NCBI GenBank assembly: GCA_964350265.1
Contig: CAYGJZ010000006.1
Span: 1-64,000 of the forward strand
DNA length: 64,000 nucleotides
Source of the DNA: BQJD01 sp964350265
GTDB lineage: Bacteria > Pseudomonadota > Gammaproteobacteria > Arenicellales > CAJQKF01
Direction of reading: 5' to 3'
Part shown: positions 26,055-35,174 of the stretch, piece after piece
How positions within the stretch are numbered: position 1 is the stretch's first letter
How the letters are laid out: every line of letters starts with the position of its first letter
Program-made: the position numbers and the translations under genes
The notes under the pieces: model-generated
What the model saw: only the letters and a program-made list of their open reading frames with translations
Databases searched by the model: none
What the model was told of the DNA's origin: nothing

Positions 26055-26098
26055 AATGACGGCCTGACCGCAACGAACAACCACCGGAGTACATCCAC

Positions 26099-26586
26099 AT
26101 GACACTCGAGATCAACGGCAAGACCTACGACACCGACGAGGAAGGCTATCTCGCCAACCTGTCCGACTGGGACGAGCAGGTGGCCGCGAAGATGGCCGAG
26201 ATCGACGACTGCGAACTCAGCGACAACCACTGGGAAGTGATCAACTTCCTGCGCGAGTACTACGAGGAATACCAGATCGCCCCGGCGGTGCGCGTGCTGA
26301 CCAAGGCCATCGGCAAGAAGCTCGGCAAGGACAAGGGCAACAGCAANNNNNNNNNNNNNNNNNNNNNNNNNNNNNNNNNNNNNNNNNNNNNNNNNNNNNN
26401 NNNNNNNNNNNNNNNNNNNNNNNNNNNNNNNNNNNNNNNNNNNNNNGCGTGCTGACCAAGGCCATCGGCAAGAAGCTCGGCAAGGACAAGGGCAACAGCA
26501 AGTACCTCTACCAGCTGTTTCCCTACGGCCCGGCCAAGCAGGCGTGCAAGTATGCAGGCCTGCCCAAGCCCACCGGCTGCGTATAG
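26099..26586 (+). CDS. dsrC: Sulfur carrier DsrC/TusE, split by a false assembly gap
   Basis: The frame runs from ATG 26099 to a 100-N run (26347-26446). The 55 bases before the gap (26292-26346) are repeated exactly after it (26447-26501). Removing the gap and one copy leaves 333 nt, an uninterrupted 110-aa DsrC ending KQACKYAGLPKPTGCV. The two redox-active cysteines, C98 and C109, are ten residues apart as in functional DsrC. As written, the frame is shifted after the gap. DsrC is the substrate protein of DsrAB: its trisulfide/persulfide form is oxidised, and the protein is recycled through DsrMKJOP. Confidence 0.95.
26347..26446. other. 100-N scaffold gap (artefact) inside dsrC
   Basis: Exactly 100 N with identical 55-bp flanks. 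This is what results when two contigs that overlap by one assembly k-mer are joined with a fixed-size gap instead of being merged. No sequence is missing. Confidence 0.93.
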
Positions 26587-26643
26587 CCGCGTGCCGATGG
26601 CGGGACCGCGGTCCGGCGGCCGCTGGTGCCGGCCTGCCCCGAA

Positions 26644-27357
26644 ATGCTGACCTACCTGTTCATTGGCCTCGTCTACTTCGCCACCGCGGTATTCGTGGTC
26701 GGTCTCGCGCTGCGCATCCGGCGCTATGCCAGGACGCCGGCACCGCTGGTCATCCCGACCACACCGGCGCCGACCACCCGTACCGGGGTGGCCGCGCGCA
26801 TGGCCCGCGAGGTGATCTTCTTCGAAAGCCTGTTCAAGGGCAGCAAGTGGACCTGGCTGTTCGGCTGGCTGTTCCACTTCGCCCTGCTGCTGGTGCTGGT
26901 GCGCCACCTGCGCTACTTCACCGAGCCAGTGTGGGCGCCGGTGGCGGCCATGCAGTGGCTTGGCCTGTACGCCGCCTTCGTCATGCTGCTCGGTCTTGCC
27001 GGACTGTGGGCGCGACGCGTGCTGGTCGACCGTGTGCGCTACATCTCCGCGCCGTCCGATCACCTGATGCTGGCACTGCTCGCCGCCATCGCCCTGACCG
27101 GCCTCGGCATGAAGTATGCCTGGCATACCGACGTGGTGGCGGCCAAGGCCTTCATGCTCGGCATCGTGCAGCTGGACTTCCATCCGTTGCCGCCGGACCC
27201 GTTGTTCATGCTGCACCTGTTGCTGGTCATCGTGCTGATGCTGGTGTTCCCGTTCAGCAAGTTGCTGCACGCCCCGGGAGTGTTCTTCAGTCCCACCCGC
27301 AACATGCGCGACGACCCGCGCGAACGGCGTCACCAGGCGCCGTGGGCGCGCAGTTGA
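26644..27357 (+). CDS. dsrM: DsrM, membrane cytochrome b subunit of DsrMKJOP
   Basis: A 237-aa integral membrane protein of the NarI-like di-haem b type. About five to six hydrophobic segments are visible: LTYLFIGLVYFATAVFVVGL, WLFHFALLLVLVRHL, WLGLYAAFVMLLGLAGLWA, HLMLALLAAIALTGLGM and LFMLHLLLVIVLMLVFPF. Candidate haem-ligand histidines lie in several of them. It exchanges electrons between quinone and DsrK. The ATG at 26644 starts at the first membrane helix; a GTG at 26626 is possible. It lies 57 bp after dsrC and 32 bp before dsrK. Confidence 0.92.
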   Translation: MLTYLFIGLVYFATAVFVVGLALRIRRYARTPAPLVIPTTPAPTTRTGVAARMAREVIFFESLFKGSKWTWLFGWLFHFALLLVLVRHLRYFTEPVWAPVAAMQWLGLYAAFVMLLGLAGLWARRVLVDRVRYISAPSDHLMLALLAAIALTGLGMKYAWHTDVVAAKAFMLGIVQLDFHPLPPDPLFMLHLLLVIVLMLVFPFSKLLHAPGVFFSPTRNMRDDPRERRHQAPWARS

Positions 27358-27389
27358 GCGGCGTCGTGGCGGGGCAGGGGTAGGCGGCG

Positions 27390-28883
27390 ATGGCCCGGGA
27401 CGACTTCGAAACTCCGAAGATCGGCGAGCTGCCGGAGATTCCGCCGGTGCGGGTGGGCTCGATGGCGCACAGCAAGCCCTTCCGTGCCAAGCCCGAGCAC
27501 CAGCAGCCGCTGGGCTATCCCGGGGAACTGGTGGACAACTGGAAGGAAGTCGCCCTGGACAAGATGGGCGAGCTGCTCGGCAAGTACCGTTCGCTGCAGG
27601 TCTTCCTCGATGCCTGCGTCAAGTGTGGCGCCTGTACCGACAAGTGCCACTACTACCTGGGCACGGGCGACCCGAAGAACATGCCGGTGGCGCGCCAGGA
27701 CCTGATGCGCAACGTCTATCGCCGCTACTTCACGCCAGCCGGGAAGTACTTCCCGAAGCTGGTCGGTGCCGTGGATCTCACCGAGGAGGTGGTGGAGGAC
27801 TGGTATCGCTACTACCACCAGTGCTCGGAGTGCCGCCGCTGCTCGGTGTACTGCCCCTACGGCATCGACACCGCCGAGATCACCATGGCCGGCCGCGAGA
27901 TCCTCGACACCATCGGCGTTGGCCAGAAGTACGCCAACGAGATCATCGGCAAGGTGTTCCGCATCGGCAACAATCTCGGCCTGCCGGAGCCGGCGCTGAA
28001 GGACACCCTGGAGGGGTTGGAAGAGGAGGTGGAGGAGGACATCTCGGTGCCGGTTCGCTTCCCCCTCGACCAGCGCGGTGCCGAGGTGCTGCTGGTGACG
28101 CCGTCGGCGGACTTTTTCGCCGAGCCCCATGTCGACGGCCTGATCGGCTATGCCAAGGTCTTTCACCAGGCCGGTATTTCCTGGACGCTCAGCTCGCATG
28201 CCTCGGAGGCGGCCAACTTCGGCCTGTTCATCGGCAGCTACGACAACATGCGCAAGGTAGCCATGCGCATCCGCGAGGCTGCCCTGGATCTCGGCGTGCG
28301 CCGCATCGTGGTCGGCGAGTGCGGCCATGCCTGGCGGGTGGCCTACAGCTTCTGGAACACGCTGATCGGCCCCTTCGACTTTCTCGACCCGAACTACCCG
28401 GCGCCGCAGCACGTGTGCGAGTTCACCCACGACCTGCTTGAACGCGGCGCCCTGCACCTGGACGCCACCGCCAACGACGACAAGGTGGTGACCTTTCACG
28501 ACTCGTGCAACGTCTCGCGGGGCTCGCGCATGGGCCCGACCCCCGGCGGCCAGTTCACCATACCGCGGGACCTGTTGCGCGCCTCGTGCCGACGGTTCGT
28601 GGACATGGAGGCGAACACCATCGGCGAGGCCACCTTCTGCTGCGGTGGCGGCGGCGGCCTGCTCACCGACGACCTGGCCGAGCTGCGGGTCAAGGGCGCA
28701 CTGCCCCGGGTACAGGCGCTGTCGCGGGTGATCGAGAGTCACGGTGTCACCCACATGGCGGCGATCTGCGCCATCTGCAAGTCGCAGTTTTCCAAGGTCC
28801 TGCCCTATTACGGCCTGGGCATGGACATGATCATCAGCGTGCACCAGCTGGTCGGTGACGCGCTGGTCTTCGACCAGCACTAG
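27390..28883 (+). CDS. dsrK: DsrK, HdrD-like iron-sulfur subunit
   Basis: A 497-aa cytoplasmic iron-sulfur protein related to heterodisulfide reductase HdrD. Two ferredoxin clusters are visible: CVKCGACTDKC from C76 and CSECRRCSVYCPYG from C145. The C-terminal CCG-domain signature (FCCGGGGGLL, C417/C418) is matched by an earlier GECGHAWRV. The CCG domain holds the catalytic cluster thought to act on DsrC disulfide or trisulfide. With DsrM it forms the core of DsrMKJOP. Confidence 0.96.
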   Translation: MARDDFETPKIGELPEIPPVRVGSMAHSKPFRAKPEHQQPLGYPGELVDNWKEVALDKMGELLGKYRSLQVFLDACVKCGACTDKCHYYLGTGDPKNMPVARQDLMRNVYRRYFTPAGKYFPKLVGAVDLTEEVVEDWYRYYHQCSECRRCSVYCPYGIDTAEITMAGREILDTIGVGQKYANEIIGKVFRIGNNLGLPEPALKDTLEGLEEEVEEDISVPVRFPLDQRGAEVLLVTPSADFFAEPHVDGLIGYAKVFHQAGISWTLSSHASEAANFGLFIGSYDNMRKVAMRIREAALDLGVRRIVVGECGHAWRVAYSFWNTLIGPFDFLDPNYPAPQHVCEFTHDLLERGALHLDATANDDKVVTFHDSCNVSRGSRMGPTPGGQFTIPRDLLRASCRRFVDMEANTIGEATFCCGGGGGLLTDDLAELRVKGALPRVQALSRVIESHGVTHMAAICAICKSQFSKVLPYYGLGMDMIISVHQLVGDALVFDQH

Positions 28884-28937
28884 TGTCGATGCATCGGTTC
28901 ATCGACATGCGCGGACCCACACCGGAGGAGGTCATCC

Positions 28938-30887
28938 ATGGCAACGGCAGGTGACAACGGCGGGGGACTGACCCTGCGTGCTTTCCGCGACGGCGAACAC
29001 CGCTGGGAAAGCCTGCACGAGCAGATCTTCGATGCCGACCATTCCCACAAGTGCCCGGTCTACGTGCATCGCACGCCGCCCTGCCAGGGCAGCTGCCCGT
29101 CCGGCGAGGACATTCGCGGCTACCTGCAGATCGTGCGCGGCATCGAGAAGACGCCGGCGGACATGGCCATGGAGGAATACGCCTTCCGTCGCGTCACCGA
29201 GGCGAATCCCTTCCCGGCGGTGATGGGCCGGGTCTGCCCGGCGCCGTGCGAGAACGGCTGCAACCGCAACAACGTCGAGGACTTCGTCGGCATCAACGCG
29301 GTGGAGCAGTTCATCGGCGATGCCGCCTTCGACGGCGGCTTCACCTTCCAGGCGCCGCCGCTGGCCGGCGAGCAGAAAGTGGCCATCATCGGTGGCGGAC
29401 CGGCCGGCCTGTCGGCGGCCTACCAGTTGCGTCGTCGCGGCATCGGCTCCACGGTGTTCGAGGCGAAGGCGGAACTCGGCGGCATGATGGGCTACGGCAT
29501 TCCCAACTACCGCATCCCGCGCGAACGCCTGCACCACGAGATTCGCCGCATCCTCGACATGGGTGGCATCGAGGTGCGCACCGGGGTGCGGGTTGGTGTC
29601 GACCTGTCCTTCGAGGATCTCGACCGCGACCACGATGCCGTGCTCTGGGCCATCGGCTGCCAGAACGGGCGCGCGCTGCCGGTGCCCGGCGGTGATGCGC
29701 CGAACTGCGTCAGCGGTGTCGGCTTTCTCGACGCCTTCAACCGCGGCACCCTGCAGGTCACCGCCGACCGGGTGATCTGCGTCGGCGGCGGTGACACCTC
29801 CATCGACGTGGTCTCGGTGGCACGACGCCTGGGCCGCATCGAGAAGATGCATCCGCGGGAACGCGCCGAGGAAGTCATCGGCGGCTTCATCGCCCACGAT
29901 GCCGCCTACGCGGCCATGCGCCAGGGCGCCCACGTCACGCTGACTTCGCTGTTCGAGCGGGAAAGCATGACCGCGTCCGTCGAAGAGGTGGAAGATGCCA
30001 CCCGCGAGGGCGTGACCATCGTCAACGGCGTGATGCCCACGGAGGTGGTGCTGGGCGAGGACGGCCGCGCGGTGGCACTGCGCATGGTGCGTTGCACGGT
30101 GGACGAGCGCGGCGCGCCGAGCCCGGTGGAGGGCAGCGAGTTCGAACTGCCCTGCGACCTGGTGGTGGCCGCCATCGGCCAGGGCGGCGACCTGGCCGGC
30201 CTGGAGGCGCTGGACAACGGCCGTGGCCTGATCGAGGCTGACCGCTTCTACCGGGTCAAGGACCGGCCCGGTCACTTCGTCGCCGGCGACATCGTGCGTC
30301 CGCACCTGTTGACCACGGCCATCGGCCAGGCCGCCATTGCCGCCGACTCCATCGCCGACTACCTGCACGGACGCGACGGCGGTCGGCGGCCGAAGGTGGA
30401 CGTGCACCATTTCAACCTGCTGGCCAAGCTGACCGAGAGCGGCCTGGCCCCGGAGGAGTACGATCACCAGTCCACCTGGGGCACCTCGTCGTCCAGCTTC
30501 GCGGTACACAACTACGAGGATCGCGCCGCCCACGAGGTGATTGCCTCCGACCGGCTGTTCCTGGCCCATTTCCAGCATGCCGATCGACAGCGTCGCGCCC
30601 TGGTCGGGCCGGCGGGGGACGAGGTCATCGGCCATTTCTCTGAGCGCCACCAGGGGCTCGACCGCGAGCAGGCGGTGGCCGAGGCGGGTCGTTGCATGAG
30701 CTGCGGCATGTGCTTTGAATGCGACAACTGCGTCATCTACTGCCCGCAGGACGCGGTGTTCCGGGTAAAGAAGGACCGCGCCACCCTCGGCCGCTACGTG
30801 GACACCGACTACAGCCGCTGCATCGGCTGCCACATCTGCGCCGACGTCTGCCCCACCGGCTACATCGACATGGGCATGGGCGAGTAG
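28938..30887 (+). CDS. dsrL: DsrL, NAD(P)H:acceptor oxidoreductase
   Basis: A 649-aa flavo-iron-sulfur protein related to the glutamate synthase small subunit. The N-terminal cysteines (CQGSCPSGED, CPAPCENGCNRN) bind clusters. FAD binds at GGGPAG (152-157), and the nucleotide site has VGGGDTSIDVV from 282. The C-terminal ferredoxin domain begins at C586 (CMSCGMCFECDNCVIYC) and has a second motif CIGCHICADVCP. In sulfur oxidisers DsrL accepts electrons released by reverse DsrAB and reduces NAD(P)+, and is essential for stored-sulfur oxidation. It lies between dsrK and dsrJ, with GGAGGAGGTC before the ATG. Confidence 0.96.
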   Translation: MATAGDNGGGLTLRAFRDGEHRWESLHEQIFDADHSHKCPVYVHRTPPCQGSCPSGEDIRGYLQIVRGIEKTPADMAMEEYAFRRVTEANPFPAVMGRVCPAPCENGCNRNNVEDFVGINAVEQFIGDAAFDGGFTFQAPPLAGEQKVAIIGGGPAGLSAAYQLRRRGIGSTVFEAKAELGGMMGYGIPNYRIPRERLHHEIRRILDMGGIEVRTGVRVGVDLSFEDLDRDHDAVLWAIGCQNGRALPVPGGDAPNCVSGVGFLDAFNRGTLQVTADRVICVGGGDTSIDVVSVARRLGRIEKMHPRERAEEVIGGFIAHDAAYAAMRQGAHVTLTSLFERESMTASVEEVEDATREGVTIVNGVMPTEVVLGEDGRAVALRMVRCTVDERGAPSPVEGSEFELPCDLVVAAIGQGGDLAGLEALDNGRGLIEADRFYRVKDRPGHFVAGDIVRPHLLTTAIGQAAIAADSIADYLHGRDGGRRPKVDVHHFNLLAKLTESGLAPEEYDHQSTWGTSSSSFAVHNYEDRAAHEVIASDRLFLAHFQHADRQRRALVGPAGDEVIGHFSERHQGLDREQAVAEAGRCMSCGMCFECDNCVIYCPQDAVFRVKKDRATLGRYVDTDYSRCIGCHICADVCPTGYIDMGMGE

Positions 30888-30891
30888 GGCG

Positions 30892-31347
30892 ATGAGGCGT
30901 GGTTGGCGACAAGGTTGGCTGCTGCTGGCCATGCTGGCAGCGATGCCGGTGGGTGCCCATGCCCCGGTGCCCGACCCGGTGGCGGTGCGCGGAGACCAGT
31001 GCGTGGCGCCGGTGGAGGTGATGCGTCGCGAGCACATGGACATGCTCATGCACCAGCGTGACGAGACCGTGGAGCGCGGCGTGCGCGGCGCCGCCGTCAA
31101 CCTGGTCGGCTGCGTGTCCTGCCATGCCGACCGCGATGATCACGGCAACTACCTGCGGGTGGATGCACCGGGCCAGTTCTGCGCCACCTGCCACGCCTAC
31201 GCGGCGGTGGAGATGGACTGCTTCGAGTGTCATGCGGCGAAGCCCCACGTGGAGGAGAACGCCCACCACCTGCACGATGACGAGGAGCGACTGGCGTTCG
31301 GCGAACTGTCCCGCCGCTGGCAGGCGCTGGCGCCGAGGCAGCGATGA
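30892..31347 (+). CDS. dsrJ: DsrJ, periplasmic trihaem cytochrome c
   Basis: A 151-aa cytochrome with an uncleaved-type signal anchor (WLLLAMLAAMPVGAHA) and three CxxCH motifs: C74-H78 (CVSCH), C97-H101 (CATCH) and C110-H114 (CFECH). C37 in DQCVAPVEVMRREHM corresponds in context to the unusual cysteine proposed as an axial haem ligand in Allochromatium DsrJ. It lies 4 bp after dsrL and overlaps dsrO by 4 bp. Confidence 0.95.
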   Translation: MRRGWRQGWLLLAMLAAMPVGAHAPVPDPVAVRGDQCVAPVEVMRREHMDMLMHQRDETVERGVRGAAVNLVGCVSCHADRDDHGNYLRVDAPGQFCATCHAYAAVEMDCFECHAAKPHVEENAHHLHDDEERLAFGELSRRWQALAPRQR

Positions 31348-32090
31348 ACGGTTCCCGGGAACAGTCGCTCGGCGATCGCTACCGTCGCCGCTTTCTCGCC
31401 GCGCTGGGCCTGGGCCTGGCCGCGGTCGGCGGCGGTCGGCTGGTGGAGCTGGCGGCGGCGCACGACGCTGCCGAGACCCGCGGCGCCGGTGTGCGCTACG
31501 GCATGCTGGTGAACACCAGTCGCTGCGCCGAGGGTTGCACCGACTGCGTCGACGCCTGCGACGACGAGCACGGCCTCGAGGGTCTTGGCCGGCCGCGCAC
31601 CGACGCGGTGTGGATACGCAAGCTGACCGTGCGCGACCGCGCCACCGGCCACGTCACTTCGCTGCCCATGCTCTGCCAGCACTGCGCCCACCCGCCCTGC
31701 GTCGATGTCTGTCCCACCGGGGCCTCCTTTCGACGCGACGACGGCATCGTGCTGGTCAACAAGCACACCTGCATCGGCTGTCGCTACTGCATGATGGCCT
31801 GTCCCTACAAGGCCCGTTCCTTCGTGCACGAGGATCTCACCGACCAGCGGCCCTGGTCGCCACGCGGCAAGGGCACGGTGGAAAGCTGCAATTTCTGCGT
31901 GCACCGGGTGGACCACGGCGGCACCCCGGCCTGTGTCGAGGCCTGCAGCGAGGCCGGTCACGGGGCGTTGCTGTTCGGCGACCTGAACGATGCCGACGGC
32001 GCGCTGGCGCGCCGCCTGCGGGAGGTGCCGAGCCGAGCCGTCCGCGCCGACCTGGCGCTGGACACCGCCGTGCGCTACGAGGATCTGTAG
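31344..32090 (+). CDS. dsrO: DsrO, periplasmic iron-sulfur protein
   Basis: A 248-aa ferredoxin-like subunit exported by Tat: the signal is YRRRFLAALGLGLAAVGGG. Four cluster motifs are recognisable: CAEGCTDCVDAC, CQHCAHPPCVDVCP, CIGCRYCMMACPYKA, and CNFCVHRVDHGGTPACVEAC. These are arranged as in NrfC/PsrB-type electron carriers. It passes electrons between DsrJ and the membrane subunit DsrP. Overlaps with dsrJ (ATGA) and 4-bp spacing to dsrP show tight coupling. Confidence 0.95.
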   Translation: MNGSREQSLGDRYRRRFLAALGLGLAAVGGGRLVELAAAHDAAETRGAGVRYGMLVNTSRCAEGCTDCVDACDDEHGLEGLGRPRTDAVWIRKLTVRDRATGHVTSLPMLCQHCAHPPCVDVCPTGASFRRDDGIVLVNKHTCIGCRYCMMACPYKARSFVHEDLTDQRPWSPRGKGTVESCNFCVHRVDHGGTPACVEACSEAGHGALLFGDLNDADGALARRLREVPSRAVRADLALDTAVRYEDL

Positions 32091-32094
32091 GCGG

Positions 32095-33315
32095 ATGACG
32101 GCCCCGCGTATCCGCTACCACCTGTTGTCCGGGAGCACGTTCCTGCCGCTGCTCGCGGTCGGGCTCGTGCTGGTGGCGGTGGGCGGCTATGCTGCCCACC
32201 GCATGGAATCCCTTGGCCATGTCGTCACCGGCATGGACAACCAGGTGGTCTGGGGACTGCCCCACGTCTTCGCGGTGGCGCTGATCCTGGCCGCCTCCGG
32301 TGCGCTCAACGTGGCCTCGCTGGTGTCGGTGTTCCGGCGCGAGGGGTATCCGGGCCTGTCGCGGCTGTCCGCGCTGTCGGCCATCGCCCTGCTGCTCGGC
32401 GGCCTGTTCGTGCTGGTGCTCGACCTCGGTCGGCCCGATCGGCTGGTGATCGCCCTGACCACCTGGAACTTCCGCTCCGTCTTCGCCTGGAACATCTTCC
32501 TGTACACCGGCTTCTTCGCCGTGGTGACGTGGTACCTGTACACCCAGTTCGAGCCGCGCAGCGGACGCTTCACCCGCCTGGCCGGGACCGTCGCGCTGGC
32601 CTGGCGGCTGGCGCTGACCACCGGGACCGGCGCCATCTTCGGCTTCCTGGTGGCCCGCCAGGCCTACGACGCGGCCATCATGTCACCGCTGTTCATCAGC
32701 CTGTCGCTGGCCCTGGGCAGCGCGGTGTTCATCCTCGTGCTCGAGGCCCTGGCCCGGGTCGACCGGCAGCCGCTCCCCGAGGCCCTGGCCCGGCGTCTTG
32801 GGCGCATGCTGGCGCTGACCGTGCTGGCCAATGCCTACTTCGTCGCCACCGCGCACCTGGCCAATCTCTACGTCGCCGAGCACCACGGCATCGAGCGCTT
32901 CCTGCTGCTCGACGGCGGCATCTACCCGGTGCTGTTCTGGGGCATGCAGGTGGTCGTCGGCACGCTGGTGCCGTTGCTGCTGGTCTACCGCGGGCCGGGC
33001 GGGCGGTCATGGACCGGCAGCGCCGCGCTGGCGGTCATCGCCGGCGCCTTCGCCCAGCTCTACGTGATCATCATCGGTGGCCAGGCCTATCCCCTGGCGT
33101 TGTTTCCCGGGGCCGACGTGTCCAGTCGCTTCTTCGACGGCGTGGTGGCGCACTACCGGCCGTCGTGGACCGAGGCGATGCTCGGCGTCGGCGGCATCGC
33201 CGTTGCCGCGCTGGTGATGCTGGTGGCGATGCGGGTGCTGCCCTTCCTGCCCGAGCGTTTCGGCCAGGTGACGCCGTCGACGGACGCGAAACAGCCGGCC
33301 GTCGACGGCCGCTGA
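32095..33315 (+). CDS. dsrP: DsrP, NrfD-type membrane subunit
   Basis: A 406-aa integral membrane protein of the NrfD/PsrC family with about ten hydrophobic segments (for example FLPLLAVGLVLVAVGGYAA, LSAIALLLGGLFVLVLDLG and IAVAALVMLVAMRVLPFLP). It is thought to oxidise or reduce quinone with DsrO. I start at 32095, 4 bp after dsrO; the frame upstream overlaps dsrO without a signal. It ends 19 bp before dsrN. Confidence 0.94.
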   Translation: MTAPRIRYHLLSGSTFLPLLAVGLVLVAVGGYAAHRMESLGHVVTGMDNQVVWGLPHVFAVALILAASGALNVASLVSVFRREGYPGLSRLSALSAIALLLGGLFVLVLDLGRPDRLVIALTTWNFRSVFAWNIFLYTGFFAVVTWYLYTQFEPRSGRFTRLAGTVALAWRLALTTGTGAIFGFLVARQAYDAAIMSPLFISLSLALGSAVFILVLEALARVDRQPLPEALARRLGRMLALTVLANAYFVATAHLANLYVAEHHGIERFLLLDGGIYPVLFWGMQVVVGTLVPLLLVYRGPGGRSWTGSAALAVIAGAFAQLYVIIIGGQAYPLALFPGADVSSRFFDGVVAHYRPSWTEAMLGVGGIAVAALVMLVAMRVLPFLPERFGQVTPSTDAKQPAVDGR

Positions 33316-33334
33316 CCGGTCCGGGGTCGTCCAC

Positions 33335-34693
33335 GTGCACGACCACGCGCTGATGGTCTCGGCCACCGCCAGGTCCTCGGGCAAGACCACGGTGGCCACC
33401 GCGCTGTGCCGCCTGCTGGCCCGGCGCGGTCACCGCGTGCAGCCCTACAAGAAGGGGCCGGACTACATCGACGCCAGCTGGCTGGCCGCCGCCGCCGGCC
33501 GACCCTGCTACCACCTGGACTTCCACACCCAGACGGTGGAGGAGATCCACCAGGGATTCAACCGGCCAGAGGCCGGCTTTCGGCTGGTGGAGGGCAACCA
33601 GGGGCTGTACGACTCGGTGGACGTGGAGGGCCAGGCCAGCAATGCCGCACTGGCACGTGGTCTCGGCCTGCCCGTGGTGCTGGTGGTGAACGCCGCCGGC
33701 ATGACCCGCGGCATCGCGCCGCTGCTGCTGGGCTACCGGGACTTCGAGCCGGTCGCCCTTGCCGGGGTCATTCTCAACCGGGTCGGCGGCAGCCGGCACG
33801 AGTCGAAGCTGCGCGGCGCGCTGGAACGCTATACCGACATCCCGCTGCTCGGCGTCATCGGGCGGGAGCCGGCGCTGTCGGTGCCGGAGCGTCACCTCGG
33901 CCTGGTGCCCCACGGCGAACATGACCAGGCGGAGGCGGTGATCGAGGCCGCCGCCGCGCTGGTGGAGCAGAACGTCGATGTCGATGCCCTGCTCGGCATG
34001 GCCGCCCGCGGCGCCAGCACCGCGCCGACGCCGGCTGCCGCAACCGGCGTGCCGGACGGCCAGGGCCTGGTGGTGGCGGTGGCCCGCGACGCGGCCTTCG
34101 GCTTCTACTATGCCGACGATCTCGACACGCTGGCGGCCGCCGGGGTGACGCTGGTGTTCTTCAGCCCGCTGTCCGACGCCGGCCTGCCCGACTGCGACGG
34201 CCTGTGGCTGGGCGGCGGGTTTCCCGAGCGCCATGCCCGGCGCCTGGCCGACAACCGGTCGATGCGCGACGCCGTGCGTGGCTATGCCCGCGACGGCGGT
34301 GTCGTGCACGCCGAGTGCGGCGGCCTGATGTACCTGTGCGAATCGCTGACGGTGGACCAGTGCAGCTACCCGATGGCCGGGGTGATCCCGGCCACCACCG
34401 GCATGCGGGCAGAGCCGGTGGGGCGGGGCCTGGTGCGCCTCGCTGCCCGCGACGGCAGCACCGCGGCGGCGCCGCTGCCGGCCCACGAGTTTCACCATTC
34501 CGCGCTGGCCAGCGATGTCCCGCTGACCTTCGCCTACCGGGTATTGCGCGGCCACGGCGTCGACGGCCGGCACGACGGCATCGTCGTCGACCGGGTGCTG
34601 GCCAGCTATGCCCACCAGCGGCATACCCGCGCCAACCCGTGGCTGGCCGGCTTCATCGCGCGCATGCGGCAACGACGAGGAGAGACGACATGA
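33335..34693 (+). CDS. dsrN: DsrN, sirohaem amidase (cobyrinate a,c-diamide synthase-like)
   Basis: A 452-aa two-domain amidotransferase. The N-terminal ATP-binding part has ARSSGKTTVATAL (residues 12-24) and KKGPDYIDASWL. The C-terminal class I glutamine amidotransferase-like part has LWLGGGFPERHA and VHAECGGLMYL with nucleophile C328. CbiA/CobB make diamides of corrinoid precursors; DsrN is held to amidate sirohaem for DsrAB. Start GTG 33335 or ATG 33353; neither has a strong ribosome-binding site. Its stop overlaps the dsrR start. Confidence 0.93.
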   Translation: MHDHALMVSATARSSGKTTVATALCRLLARRGHRVQPYKKGPDYIDASWLAAAAGRPCYHLDFHTQTVEEIHQGFNRPEAGFRLVEGNQGLYDSVDVEGQASNAALARGLGLPVVLVVNAAGMTRGIAPLLLGYRDFEPVALAGVILNRVGGSRHESKLRGALERYTDIPLLGVIGREPALSVPERHLGLVPHGEHDQAEAVIEAAAALVEQNVDVDALLGMAARGASTAPTPAAATGVPDGQGLVVAVARDAAFGFYYADDLDTLAAAGVTLVFFSPLSDAGLPDCDGLWLGGGFPERHARRLADNRSMRDAVRGYARDGGVVHAECGGLMYLCESLTVDQCSYPMAGVIPATTGMRAEPVGRGLVRLAARDGSTAAAPLPAHEFHHSALASDVPLTFAYRVLRGHGVDGRHDGIVVDRVLASYAHQRHTRANPWLAGFIARMRQRRGETT

Positions 34694-35010
34694 CCATCAA
34701 GCTCACCGACGCGGCGGTGGCGCAGGTGCGCCGTTCCGCCGGCGAGGACGCCGAGGCAACGCCGCTGGTGCTGCGCATCGCCGCCATGCAGCGGGGCGAC
34801 GGCGCCATCGACTATGCCATGGGCTTCGACGAGATCGACGAGAGCGACAGCGTGCACGAGTACGACGGCCTCACCGTGGTGGTCGCCGCCACCAGCATCG
34901 ACCTGCTCGGTGGCGCGGTACTGGACTACGTCGACGTCGCCGACGGCGAGTTCCGTTTCATCTTCCTGAATCCCAACGATCCGCACTACGTGCCGCCGAA
35001 CAGCGACTGA
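34690..35010 (+). CDS. dsrR: DsrR, IscA-like protein without cluster cysteines
   Basis: A 106-aa A-type scaffold homologue (MTIKLTDAAVAQVRRSAGED). It has no cysteine at all, so the Fe-S-binding residues of IscA are missing, which is the hallmark of DsrR. Family features include FDEIDESDSVHEYDG and LNPNDPHYVPP. In Allochromatium it influences dsr expression post-transcriptionally. ATGA overlap with dsrN; last gene of the recognisable dsr operon. Confidence 0.93.
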   Translation: MTIKLTDAAVAQVRRSAGEDAEATPLVLRIAAMQRGDGAIDYAMGFDEIDESDSVHEYDGLTVVVAATSIDLLGGAVLDYVDVADGEFRFIFLNPNDPHYVPPNSD

Positions 35011-35174
35011 GCGCCACCCCGCGCGGTCGACACCCCCCGCACGGGCACGGTAAAATGCTCGACGCGGCAGGGATTTCATGGCCGCTTCCCCTTCCGCGAT
35101 GTCCGCCACTGCCCATGCCTCCGAAGGTGTCGGTCAAGGACGCCGGCCATCCACCGACGACGCGCTAGCACCCC

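Noticed and set aside
26292..26501. A biological tandem duplication inside dsrC
   Set aside because: The copies are identical, end exactly at a fixed 100-N gap and shift the frame; an assembly artefact explains this better.
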